Assembly: GCF_030406405.1 (NCBI RefSeq)
Contig: NZ_JAUEPL010000028.1
Location: 26,243 to 90,242 of the forward strand
Direction: 5' to 3'
Source of the DNA: Streptomyces ficellus
GTDB lineage: Bacteria; Actinomycetota; Actinomycetes; Streptomycetales; Streptomycetaceae
DNA length: 64,000 nucleotides
This document shows positions 32,811 to 41,512 of this stretch, piece after piece. Each line of letters starts with the position of its first letter. Positions within the stretch are counted from its first letter, which is position 1. The position numbers and the translations under genes are program-made. The notes under the pieces were generated by a model, which had not been told where the DNA came from, did not search any database, and saw only the letters and a program-made list of their open reading frames with translations.

Positions 32811-34262
32811 TTACTCGCCGGGGCGTCGGCGGCTGCGGCGGGACGCCCTCGTCAGGACGGCGCCCGTCGCGACGAGCAGCGCGGCGGCGCCGCCCATGAG
32901 CCACATCTGCGCCCGGGAACCCGTGTCCGCCATCTCACCGACGAGCGAGGGGGCGGCGGGGGGCCGGTCGTCGGCGACGACGTTGGTGGCTTCGGAGTCG
33001 GGGTCCGATTCCGGTTCGCCCTCGGCGCCGGCGGCCTCGGACTCCGGGTCGGCCGCCGGCTCCGGTTCGGCCTCGGCGGGGTCCGGGTCGCCCTGGGCGC
33101 CCGCGGCTTCCGACTCGGGGTCGGCCGCGGGCTCCAGTTCCGCGTCCGGCTCGGGGTCGGCCGCGCGCTCCGGACCGGAGGCCGGCTGCGGGCCGCACGA
33201 AGGCTGCGCCGCGAACGGGACGTGGCGGATCCGGCCGGACGACCCGGCGGGGCGGCCCGCCGCCAGTGCGTGGACGACCACGTCGCCCTCGATGTCGGAC
33301 GGGCTCACATCCGTCAGCTTCGCGCGGGGCGCGTACACGGCCCCCCGCAGGGTGTCGCCCGCCGTGAGGGTGAGGTCCGTGGCGTCGGCGAAGTTCCACA
33401 GGATGTACGGGGCGTCCTGGCTGGTCACGCCCGCCATGGCCGGCGTACGCCAGGTGAATCCGCCGCCCTCGGCCGTGGTGTCGACCACCACCACGAGCGG
33501 CCTGGTGGCCGTCGGCCGGTTGTCGAACGTCAGCGTCCGGATGTGGTCCAGCTGCGCGCCGGTCAGGCGCAGGACGTTCGTACGGCCGTCGGCGAGCCGG
33601 ATCCTGACCGTGGAGTCCGGCGTGATGCCGGCGTGCGCCACGTTGCCCTGGCACCGGGCCAGCGCGTCGGCCCGGTGGCGATGCGTGGCGAAGAGCGCGT
33701 CGAAGTCCATCAGGCCACGGGCGGGCCCCACGGACGACGGCGGCTGCGGTGTCGTCAACTCGATGCGCGGGGTGGCGTGGTAGCCCGCGCCGGCCGCGAC
33801 GAGCCGGGTGTTGACCGCCGTGCCGTTCATGCCGGTGGCCTGCGCCGCGCTGCCGGTCAGGTCGCCGACCTTGACGTACCCCCGGTCGAGCACCCGCAGC
33901 ACGCCGTTCGTCGCGCTCCCCGCGAAGTCGACCCTGCCCCCCACCAGGAGCGCCGTGGGGCGGGTGTCCCCACGGGCCGTGAAGCCGCCCGTGGCGCGCG
34001 GCGCGACCGTGTGTCCCGCGCCGAACCTAAGGGCACCGCCCACGGCGACGGAGCCCTCGGTCGACGTACCGCCCAGCAGCGCGTCCCGCTGCGTCACCAC
34101 ACCGAATCCGTTGTTCCCGGCCATCGGGTTGCCGGTCACGGCGGCGACCGGCCGCGTGACGGGCGAAGGGCCCGGCGGCGTCCCCGCCCGGACGGACGGG
34201 GCGGCGGCCCCCAGGCCGACCGCGCACACCGCACACACCACGGACATTCCACTCATTCGCAT
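32811..34262 (-). CDS. Choice-of-anchor A family surface protein with sortase-type tail
   Basis: A 483-residue exported protein. A signal peptide (MSVVCAVCAVGLGAAAPSVRA) is followed by the choice-of-anchor A domain (NPMAGNNGFGVVTQRDAL, EGSVAVGGALRFG, ILWNFADATDLTL, LRGAVYAPRAKL). A Pro/Asp/Glu-rich spacer with internal repeats (about residues 360-430) spans the wall. The C-terminus has EMADTGS, a helix and RRSRRRPGE, matching a sortase signal with Met where Leu is usual. The start could also be the ATG at 34256. It lies divergent from the ABC gene. Confidence 0.82.
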   Translation of the reverse strand: MRMSGMSVVCAVCAVGLGAAAPSVRAGTPPGPSPVTRPVAAVTGNPMAGNNGFGVVTQRDALLGGTSTEGSVAVGGALRFGAGHTVAPRATGGFTARGDTRPTALLVGGRVDFAGSATNGVLRVLDRGYVKVGDLTGSAAQATGMNGTAVNTRLVAAGAGYHATPRIELTTPQPPSSVGPARGLMDFDALFATHRHRADALARCQGNVAHAGITPDSTVRIRLADGRTNVLRLTGAQLDHIRTLTFDNRPTATRPLVVVVDTTAEGGGFTWRTPAMAGVTSQDAPYILWNFADATDLTLTAGDTLRGAVYAPRAKLTDVSPSDIEGDVVVHALAAGRPAGSSGRIRHVPFAAQPSCGPQPASGPERAADPEPDAELEPAADPESEAAGAQGDPDPAEAEPEPAADPESEAAGAEGEPESDPDSEATNVVADDRPPAAPSLVGEMADTGSRAQMWLMGGAAALLVATGAVLTRASRRSRRRPGE

Positions 34263-34464
34263 AACGGAGAAAATATGATCATCGCGTGGATATCGGGCTG
34301 CGACGCGCCCACCGTCCGATCCACCTCACATCAATGGAGGTACGGCCCCTCGCCCGGCGATCGGACCGCGCGCGTAACGGCCATAAGGCGACGTTTCACC
34401 CGCTCAGCGGTAGGGGAGCGGTGGGTGCGACGGCATGGTGCCGGGGGAATCGGGGTGGGGAACC

Positions 34465-36405
34465 GTGCGCGAGAAGAAGCTGTACCGGCGTGCCTGGAGA
34501 GCCGAGCCGCCCATCTCCGACAGTGAACGGGAGCTGTTCGGCGGAGCCCTGCGGTACGACTTCGGCTGGGTCAAGCACGAGTACGCCGTGCTCGACCTCA
34601 AGCCCCTGGCCGCCGTACGCGCCCTGCCCCAGCTCCTCGGCAGCACCCTGCGGCTCGCCTGGGAGTCCGACCCACGCGCGCTGCTGACGGTCGGGCTCAC
34701 CGAGATCGGCCAGGGCATGGCCCAGGCCGTGGGCCTGCTCCTGACCAACGAGGTCCTCCAGGCGCTCTTCGCCCCCGGCACCACCACCGAACGCCTCCGC
34801 GCGGCCCTGCCCGCACTGGTCGCCGCCGGCGTCCTCGCGGTGGTCAACGCGGTCCTCGCCTCCCTGTCGACCGCCGGCACCGGCCGGCTGGAGCCCAAGG
34901 TCGAACGGCTCGCCACCGAGAAGTACCTGCGCCGCGCCGCCGGAGTGGAGCTCGAAGCCGTCGAGGACGGAGCCTTCCGCAAGCTCCTGGACTCCGCCCA
35001 GTTCGGCGCGCTGGCGGCGCGGAACATGATCGGCGCCTGTGTCGGCGCCCTCAACGGCGTGTTCACCATCGTCGCCGCCGCCGGTGTCCTCACCGTGCTC
35101 CACCCGGCGCTCCTGCCGCTGCTCGTGCTGATCGCGCTGCCGCGCGGCTGGGGCGCCATGCACGTCGCCCAGCGCCGCTACGCCTCCCGGATGAACTGGA
35201 TCGAGCACGAACGCGCCGCCCGCCTCGTCAACAACCTCATCACCAGCCGCGAATCCGCCAAGGAGGTGCGCGTCCACCAGGTCGGCCGCTACCTCCTCGA
35301 CAAGTTCCACGACATGGCCGAGACCTCCGAGGCCGAGCAGACCCGGCTCGCCGACGGACGCGCCATCACCGAACTGATCGCCGCCGCCTTCTCCGGCGCC
35401 GCCGCCCTCGCCACGTACGCCGCGCTCGGCGCCCTGCTGGTCACCGGCCGCATGGACATCGCCATGGCCGGCACCGCCGCCCTCGCCGTGCGCACCGGCT
35501 CGGCCAGCCTGAGCGCGCTCATCACCCACATCAACACCCTGCACGAGGAGTCGCTGTACGTCAGGGACCTGGACCGCTTCACTGCGGCGGCCGAGGCACG
35601 GGCCATCCCGCTCGGCGGCACCCCCGTCCCTGACTTCCCCGAGAAGATCACCTTCGAGAACGTCACCTTCCGCTACCCCGACCGCGAGCAGCCCGCGCTG
35701 CGGGACATCTGCCTGACCCTCACCGCGGGCTCGGTCGTCGCCCTGGTCGGCGCCAACGGCTCCGGCAAGTCCACTCTCGTCAAGATCCTCGCCGGGCTCC
35801 ACCAGCCGGGCGACGGCCGTGTCCTGTGGGGCGACACCGACCTCGCCGAAGCGGACCGGCTCGACATCTTCCGCCATGTCGCCGTCCTCGACCAGGACTT
35901 CCAGCGCTGGCCCTTCACCCTCCGGACCAACATCCGCATCGGACAGCCCGAGCGCACCGACGAACCCGGGCGCGTCGAGCGCGCCGCCGCCTACTCCGGC
36001 GCCGACAAGCTCGGCACCACCCTGCCGCGCGGCTACGACACGCTGCTCGCCCGCCAGTTCCGGCACGGCTCCGAACTCTCCGGCGGCCAGTGGCAGACGG
36101 TCGGCCAGGCCCGCTTCCGCTACCGCGAGGCGAACCTCGTCATCGCCGACGAGCCGACCTCCGCCCTGGACCCCGAGGCGGAGATCCAGTCCTTCGCACG
36201 CGTCCGCGCCCTCACCGAAGAGGGCAGGACCGTCGTGCTCGTCAGCCACCGCATGGCCGGCATCCAGTCCGCGGACGTCATCCACGTCCGCCACGAGGGC
36301 AGGCTCGTCGAATCCGGCTCCCACCGGGAACTCATGGACCGGCCCGGCTCCCGCTACCGCCGCATGTACCTCCTCCAGGCCGACCAGTACGGCACGCCCC
36401 GCTGA
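34465..36405 (+). CDS. ABC exporter, fused membrane and ATPase domains
   Basis: About 646 residues. The N-terminal half has the six-helix exporter membrane domain; the C-terminal half has LVGANGSGKSTLV (Walker A), ELSGGQWQTV (signature), LVIADEPTSALDPEAE (Walker B) and VVLVSHRM (switch His). It lacks an N-terminal peptidase domain, so it is not a bacteriocin-maturing type. Relatives export lipids, peptides or drugs as dimers. The GTG at 34465 has GGGGAACC upstream; an ATG at 34435 is also open. No obvious substrate gene adjoins it. Confidence 0.88.
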   Translation: MREKKLYRRAWRAEPPISDSERELFGGALRYDFGWVKHEYAVLDLKPLAAVRALPQLLGSTLRLAWESDPRALLTVGLTEIGQGMAQAVGLLLTNEVLQALFAPGTTTERLRAALPALVAAGVLAVVNAVLASLSTAGTGRLEPKVERLATEKYLRRAAGVELEAVEDGAFRKLLDSAQFGALAARNMIGACVGALNGVFTIVAAAGVLTVLHPALLPLLVLIALPRGWGAMHVAQRRYASRMNWIEHERAARLVNNLITSRESAKEVRVHQVGRYLLDKFHDMAETSEAEQTRLADGRAITELIAAAFSGAAALATYAALGALLVTGRMDIAMAGTAALAVRTGSASLSALITHINTLHEESLYVRDLDRFTAAAEARAIPLGGTPVPDFPEKITFENVTFRYPDREQPALRDICLTLTAGSVVALVGANGSGKSTLVKILAGLHQPGDGRVLWGDTDLAEADRLDIFRHVAVLDQDFQRWPFTLRTNIRIGQPERTDEPGRVERAAAYSGADKLGTTLPRGYDTLLARQFRHGSELSGGQWQTVGQARFRYREANLVIADEPTSALDPEAEIQSFARVRALTEEGRTVVLVSHRMAGIQSADVIHVRHEGRLVESGSHRELMDRPGSRYRRMYLLQADQYGTPR

Positions 36406-36447
36406 GTCTGCCCGCCGCCGGACGGCCGCCGCCGTACGCTACCCACC

Positions 36448-37077
36448 ATGTGCTGGAGCGCGACGGCCGACCTCGCGGCCGGCACCGTCATCACCGCGGC
36501 CGGCGTCGCCTGTGTGGCGCGGACCCGCCGGGTACGCGAACTCCCGCTCGCCGCCCTGCCGTTGCTGCTGGGCGCCCACCAGCTCGTCGAGGCGTCCGTG
36601 TGGGGCTCCGGCGGCGGCAGCGGCCCGGCGACGCTCGCCTGGGCCGTCATCGCGCTGCCCCTGTTGCCGCTGTGGGTGCCCCTCGGCGTCCTGCTGGCCG
36701 CACCGCCCGGGTCCGGCCGCCGGCTCGCCGTCCCGGTGGCCGCCGGACTCGTCACCGCCACCGCGCTCGCCTCCTGCCTGGCCACCCGGCCCGTGACGGC
36801 CCACATCCGGGGCCGCACCATCGGCTACGTCCTCGACCTGCCGTACGCGCCGCTGCTCCTGACCGGCTACCTCCTGGCCACCGTCGGCGCGCTGCTGCTG
36901 GCGGCCGACCGGCTCCTGAGGCTGCTCGGCGCCGTCGTCGCGGCCGGGGCGGTGCTGTGCGTACTGCTGTGGAGCACCGAGTTCGTCTCCACCTGGTGCG
37001 CCTTCGCCGCCGTCGCGTCCCTGATCCTGCTCGCCCGGGCGGGTCGTATCGATCGCCCCTACGCACCGCCGTGCTGA
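36448..37077 (+). CDS. DUF6629 family membrane protein
   Basis: A 209-residue protein starting MCWSATADLAAGTVITAAG, the characteristic MCWSA opening of this family, then LLLGAHQLVEASVWG with a His/Glu pair within a helix. Six to seven hydrophobic segments fill the length. Function is unknown. Its last 19 bp overlap the end of the convergent CHAT gene, so heavy expression of one would interfere with the other. Confidence 0.8.
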   Translation: MCWSATADLAAGTVITAAGVACVARTRRVRELPLAALPLLLGAHQLVEASVWGSGGGSGPATLAWAVIALPLLPLWVPLGVLLAAPPGSGRRLAVPVAAGLVTATALASCLATRPVTAHIRGRTIGYVLDLPYAPLLLTGYLLATVGALLLAADRLLRLLGAVVAAGAVLCVLLWSTEFVSTWCAFAAVASLILLARAGRIDRPYAPPC

Positions 37078-40000
37078 GCGTCGCCCGTGGTGGCCGGCAG
37101 GGTGGCGGTGGTGGTGAGGACGGCGGAGACCCACTCCTCGTCGAAGTGGCGACGCAGAAGGCGGGTGAACTCCTCGTCGCCGAGTTCGGCGCGCCGGTGA
37201 CGCAGAGCGGTGATGTTGAGGACCGCGTTGTCGGATTTCATCCGCTGGTTGATGGCCAGCGCCTGGACCATCAGGCGCACCGCCTCCTCCAAGCGGCCCT
37301 GCTCCGCGCGCAGGGTGCCCAGCTCGCCGTAATCGAGTGCCACCTCCTCCCAGGCGCCCTGGGCCTCGTCGATGGCCAGGCATTCGCGGTAGCACTGCTC
37401 GGCGAGCGCCTGGTCACCGCGTAGCTGGGCCACCCTGCCCAGGTGGAAGGTGCTGTTGGAGACGCCCGACTGGTTGCCCAGCCGTCGCTTCAGGGCCACC
37501 GAGGCCCGGAAGTGCCGCTCCGCCTCCGCATAGGCGCCCCGGTCCTGGCAGACGCGGCCGAGCTGGTGCCGGACGATCGCGGTGTTGGTGTCGTTGCCGA
37601 GGCGTTCGTAGATCGTGAGGGCGGCCAGATAGCGCCGCTCGGCCTCCTCCAGACGCCCGGTCTCCAGGTCGGCGTGCCCGAGGTCCTCGAGGCACTTGGC
37701 GATGCCCTCCCGATACCCGGCCGCCTCGCACAACGGCAGCGCGTGCAGGAGGAGCATCCGCGCCGTGCCGACAGCGCCGGAGCCGAGCGCGGCGATCCCC
37801 AGCTTGACGTAGGCGCTGCCCAGCGGCGTGGGGCTGGGGTAGGAGTGGTAGAACTCGCTGAACCCCGCGATGTGTTCGATGACGTGAGCCGCGGTCGACG
37901 CGTCGGCGTGCTCCCGTACGACCCGGGCGAAGGCGTGGGCGCCCAGTTCCAGCCGTTGCACGGCGAGCCACTCGTCATCCCGGTGACCTCCCCGGTTCCG
38001 CCGGCCGTCGAGCCATGCCTCCAGGGTGCACGGCACCGCCTCCTCCACGCGTCCGAGAACCGTTCGTACGGCGCCGAGCTGCCGGTTGCACGAGGCGAGG
38101 TGGGACTGCTCACCGAGGGCCGCGAACACGGCCCGGGCACGCGTGAAACACGCCTCGGCCCAGCTCAGATCGCCGAGATCACGGGAGATCTCACCGAGCA
38201 GTTGGCAGCTCTCGGCGATGTTCCTGTTGCTCCCGATGTCCTCGAAGACCTCCAGGGCGGCCCTGACGCCCGCCCGCGCCGCCGCGTGGTCGAAGCGGGC
38301 GAGGGCGATCTTCGCCAGAGCGATCCGGCCGTTTCCCTCGTTGACCCGGTCGTCCAGTCGGACGTAGTGGGACAGGGCCACCCGGGCGCACCGTTCGGCC
38401 TTGACGTAGTCCTTGGCGCGGAAGGCGAGGACGCCGATCTGGTGATGGGCGGCCGCGATCCCCTCAAGGTCGTCCAACTCCTCGGAGATGGCCAGCGCGT
38501 CGGTGTACCGCTGCTCCGCGAGCCGGTCGTCCCCCTTGTTCATGGCGAGGCCGGCGAGCTGGTGCACGGTGATGGCCGCCGCCCACCGGTTGCCGGTGCG
38601 TTCCTTGACGGACAGCGACCGCTGGTACAGCCGCTCGGCCTCGGTGTCGTCGCCCCGGTGGTTGGCGATCAGGCCCAGCTGGTGCAGTGCGGCCCCGGCC
38701 CGGTCGTCGGCGCCCAGCTCCTCGAACGTGGTCAGCGCCTGCCGGTAGCGGCCCTCGGCCCGCGCGTACCGCCCCCTGCGGACGTCCAGGCCACCGAGGT
38801 CCGCCAGGAACTCGGCGGACCGCAGGGACCCCGGCGCCGTCAGGGACAGCGCCTCGTGGATCAGCCGCTCCTCCCGGGCCCACTGACCCATCCGGTTGAG
38901 CTCGTGGCAGGCCAGCACCGTGTGGTCCAGCGCCTTCGGCACGTCGCCGGCGGCCAGCTCGTGGTACCTGGCCTCAAGCGCGTACGTGATGTAGACGTCG
39001 CGCCGGCAGGGCGTGGCGCACCGCCGGCCCCAGTACGCCCCCGCCCTGCGGTGCGCCTCGGCCAGCCGCTCGGGCCCGGCGAGGCGGGCCAGGGCCGCGG
39101 CCGTCCAGCGGTGCACCAGGTAGCCGGTGCCGACCGGTGCGAGCAGCCCGAGGTGCGAGAGCCGCGCCACGGCGTCGTCCATGCCGTCGGGCACCGGCGG
39201 TGGTTCCGCCTCGCCGGACGGGGCGGCCGGCAGGGTGGCCACCTGCCACGCCAGACCCTCCCGGTCCACCGGCAGCCGGTACACCGCCGCGCCCAGCAGC
39301 AGCGGCCGGGCCAGGGGCAGTGCGTCAAGGCGGGCGACCAGCTCCGGCAGCAGCACGTCCTGGGCGATCAGCGCGCCCGTCTCGTCGAGGCTCTGTGCCA
39401 GCTCCCTCGAGGGAACGTCACGGCCGCCCAGTGCGGCGCGCAGCCGGGCGCTCACGTCCTCGAAGCGGGCGGCGCCGTCGCGCAGGAGCGCGTCAAGGTA
39501 CTCCAGGGAACGAGGATGGCCGCCCAGACGCGTCCACACCTGCCGCTGCTCGGCCGGTGACAGCGCGTCGACACCGGGCAGCCGCCAGATCAGCTTGCGG
39601 GTCTCCTGCCAGGTCAGCGGGGCGAGATGGTGGGTCTCCACGCCCGCCACCGGGAAGGGGTACCTGCTGGTGATGATCAGGCGGTGGTGCTCGGCCCAGG
39701 CCGGGAGGAACGCGGCCAGTTCCCGGTCGCCCAGGTGATGTTCCGCGTCCAGGTTGTCCTCGGCGTTGTCGAGGACCAGCAGGAGCGGCACGGTGGCCCG
39801 GGCGACCGCCGCGAGCCGGTCCCGCCAGTCACGTCCGGGCTCACTCAGGGCGATGACCAGCCCGTGCAGCGGATCGCTCTCCGGGAGCCTCTTCCGGGCG
39901 CAGTGGGCGCGCAGTTGGCGGCGTAACCCGTCCAGGATCGCGTCGACGGCAGTCTCGCCGCCGACCGCCACCACCACGCCGTCCGCGGCGGCGGCCCGGA

Positions 40001-41222
40001 AGCGCTCCACCAGTTCGGCGGCCAGGCTGGTCTTGCCGATACCGCCGATGCCGTGCAGGAGGATCCTCGGCTCGGAGCCCGCCAGCCTGCGCAGGGTGCT
40101 TCTGCGGCCGACGAAACCGTGCCGTCCACGGACGATGCCGTCGAGGACGACGGCCTGCCGGCCGGGATCCTCGGCCGGTTCCGCGGGGTCGGGGGCGGGG
40201 GCAGGGCCGGGGCCGGGGCCGGCCGGACGGAGCTGCGGGTCGGCGAGGAACAACGCCGGTGTCGCCCACTCCGCAAGAGGGCGCGGTTCCCGCGCCAGTT
40301 CCCGGCGGACCTCGCAGAACACGGTGAGCAGGTCCCTGCCCGGGCCGTTCGCCAGCCTCTCGTACAGCCGCGCGCACAGTTCGATGGCGTAGTCGTCGCT
40401 GACGACGCCGTTCATCGCCAGCACGCCCGGAGCACCGTGGTCCAGCAGGCTTCTGGCCAGACCGGGCAGTTCCGAGCCACCCTCCAGGGCGGTGGAGCAG
40501 CCCGCCAGCACGATGAGGGGCACGCCGCCGTGCGACGGCAGGACCTCGCGCAGGAAGCGTGCGGCGTCCACCGCGTCCTCCGTGCCGGTACGGGTCTCCA
40601 GAAGCAGCGCACCGGGACGGGCATGGCAGGAGATGTGCAGCACGTGGCAGGCTTCCTCGCCGAGCGCGGAGTGGATCGCCGCCGCGCTGCCCCACTCCAG
40701 GACGCGCACCCGCAGACCGGTTTTGCGACCGGGTTCCACGGCGTCCAGAATCCTGCCCAGTTCCCGTTCGTGGTCCAGCAGTTCGCCCGCGCTGTCATCG
40801 GGGGCGGCGACCGCGGCGACGATCCGCAGGGGTCCGCCGGCAGGGGCGGAGGCCGGTCTGCGGGCCCGGGCGGTCGTGCGGTAGAGATCGACGACGGGGT
40901 CCAGGGCCAGGGGGACGGCACGGCCGGGCGGTACGAGGGTCTCCCACGGCAGGTCCGCCACCGCCGGATCGGTCACCTCGATGCCGACGCGGTGCCGTCC
41001 CGGCCGGCGCAGCTCCTCGGTCAGCGCCCGGCCGGCGGGCCCGTCCAGGAAGCGGGCCGCGAGCGCGGCGCCCACCTGTCGCAACAGCGTCTCGGACGGC
41101 TGCCTGCCCAGCCGCCACAGCAGATCGGCCGTACGCTGATCCGGCCCCCCAGGTGTGTGGGTGGTCCGGCCGCCCCGGATCTCGCATGCCACCAGCGTGG
41201 TGTCGATCATCAGTTTGATCAC
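37059..41222 (-). CDS. CHAT protease-STAND NTPase-TPR protein
   Basis: 1387 residues in three parts. (1) Residues about 1-330: caspase-like CHAT peptidase, with LHISCHARPG (catalytic His about 200) and LIVLAGCSTALEGG (Cys about 242). (2) About 360-730: STAND/AP-ATPase-like NTPase, HGIGGIGKTSLAAEL (Walker A Lys about 397), LLLVLDNAED (Walker B, Asp about 485), IITSRYPF (sensor Arg about 520) and a winged-helix-like segment. (3) About 785-1365: a long array of TPR helices. Known relatives sense ligands through the repeats, oligomerise with NTP and cut target proteins, as in TPR-CHAT/Csx29 and conflict systems. GTG 41222 has AGGGGG upstream. A TTA codon (433, at 39926-39924) implies bldA control. 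Confidence 0.9.
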   Translation of the reverse strand: MIKLMIDTTLVACEIRGGRTTHTPGGPDQRTADLLWRLGRQPSETLLRQVGAALAARFLDGPAGRALTEELRRPGRHRVGIEVTDPAVADLPWETLVPPGRAVPLALDPVVDLYRTTARARRPASAPAGGPLRIVAAVAAPDDSAGELLDHERELGRILDAVEPGRKTGLRVRVLEWGSAAAIHSALGEEACHVLHISCHARPGALLLETRTGTEDAVDAARFLREVLPSHGGVPLIVLAGCSTALEGGSELPGLARSLLDHGAPGVLAMNGVVSDDYAIELCARLYERLANGPGRDLLTVFCEVRRELAREPRPLAEWATPALFLADPQLRPAGPGPGPAPAPDPAEPAEDPGRQAVVLDGIVRGRHGFVGRRSTLRRLAGSEPRILLHGIGGIGKTSLAAELVERFRAAAADGVVVAVGGETAVDAILDGLRRQLRAHCARKRLPESDPLHGLVIALSEPGRDWRDRLAAVARATVPLLLVLDNAEDNLDAEHHLGDRELAAFLPAWAEHHRLIITSRYPFPVAGVETHHLAPLTWQETRKLIWRLPGVDALSPAEQRQVWTRLGGHPRSLEYLDALLRDGAARFEDVSARLRAALGGRDVPSRELAQSLDETGALIAQDVLLPELVARLDALPLARPLLLGAAVYRLPVDREGLAWQVATLPAAPSGEAEPPPVPDGMDDAVARLSHLGLLAPVGTGYLVHRWTAAALARLAGPERLAEAHRRAGAYWGRRCATPCRRDVYITYALEARYHELAAGDVPKALDHTVLACHELNRMGQWAREERLIHEALSLTAPGSLRSAEFLADLGGLDVRRGRYARAEGRYRQALTTFEELGADDRAGAALHQLGLIANHRGDDTEAERLYQRSLSVKERTGNRWAAAITVHQLAGLAMNKGDDRLAEQRYTDALAISEELDDLEGIAAAHHQIGVLAFRAKDYVKAERCARVALSHYVRLDDRVNEGNGRIALAKIALARFDHAAARAGVRAALEVFEDIGSNRNIAESCQLLGEISRDLGDLSWAEACFTRARAVFAALGEQSHLASCNRQLGAVRTVLGRVEEAVPCTLEAWLDGRRNRGGHRDDEWLAVQRLELGAHAFARVVREHADASTAAHVIEHIAGFSEFYHSYPSPTPLGSAYVKLGIAALGSGAVGTARMLLLHALPLCEAAGYREGIAKCLEDLGHADLETGRLEEAERRYLAALTIYERLGNDTNTAIVRHQLGRVCQDRGAYAEAERHFRASVALKRRLGNQSGVSNSTFHLGRVAQLRGDQALAEQCYRECLAIDEAQGAWEEVALDYGELGTLRAEQGRLEEAVRLMVQALAINQRMKSDNAVLNITALRHRRAELGDEEFTRLLRRHFDEEWVSAVLTTTATLPATTGDAQHGGA

Positions 41223-41266
41223 GTATGCCCCCTGTTTCCTGTGGTCAGGATGGCCGGGGCAGTGTG

Positions 41267-41326
41267 GACGAGGCAATGACGCCGTTGACGAGGCAATGAC
41301 GCCGTTGACGAGGCAATGACGCCGAC
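41267..41326. repeat. Three 20-bp iterons in the divergent CHAT promoter gap
   Basis: The unit GACGAGGCAATGACGCCGTT occurs at 41267, 41287 and 41307 (the last one is truncated after GACGCCG), at exactly 20-bp spacing, close to two helical turns. Each junction contains TTGACG, like a -35 element. The array lies between the CHAT gene and the divergent two-gene operon, so a protein bound here could control both. Confidence 0.8.
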
Positions 41327-41350
41327 TGCCCTCGCGGTCATACTGAGTTC

Positions 41351-41512
41351 ATGTCAGACACTCCCGAAGAGCACCCGAAGGTGAACGCGGTGCGGATCAA
41401 TGAGTCCGGCATGCTGGAGTTTTTCGACGGCGAGGTGTGGGCGCCGTACGTGGACCTTCCCGACGACGACCCCGGTCCGCTCGGTGTCGTCTTCCGCAGA
41501 GAAGCCCCGTGA
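41351..41512 (+). CDS. Small 53-residue protein of the CHAT locus
   Basis: MSDTPEEHPKVNAVRINESG... followed by MLEFFDGEVWAPYVDLPDDD and PGPLGVVFRREAP. The middle reads like a short beta-hairpin with aromatic residues and an acidic DLPDDDPGP turn. I recognise no named family. There is no ribosome site, and a CATACT -10-like element lies 7 nt before the ATG, so the message may be leaderless. The stop overlaps the GTG of the membrane protein gene (GTGA), so the two are coupled. It probably works with the CHAT protein as regulator or effector; this is inference. Confidence 0.75.
   Translation: MSDTPEEHPKVNAVRINESGMLEFFDGEVWAPYVDLPDDDPGPLGVVFRREAP

Noticed and set aside
34465..36405. ABC exporter as part of a lantibiotic or bacteriocin cluster
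   Set aside because: There is no N-terminal peptidase domain, no precursor peptide and no modification enzyme nearby.
41267..41326. Iterons as a CRISPR array or plasmid origin
   Set aside because: No unique spacers exist, and there is no replication initiator gene; the position in a divergent promoter gap favours regulation.
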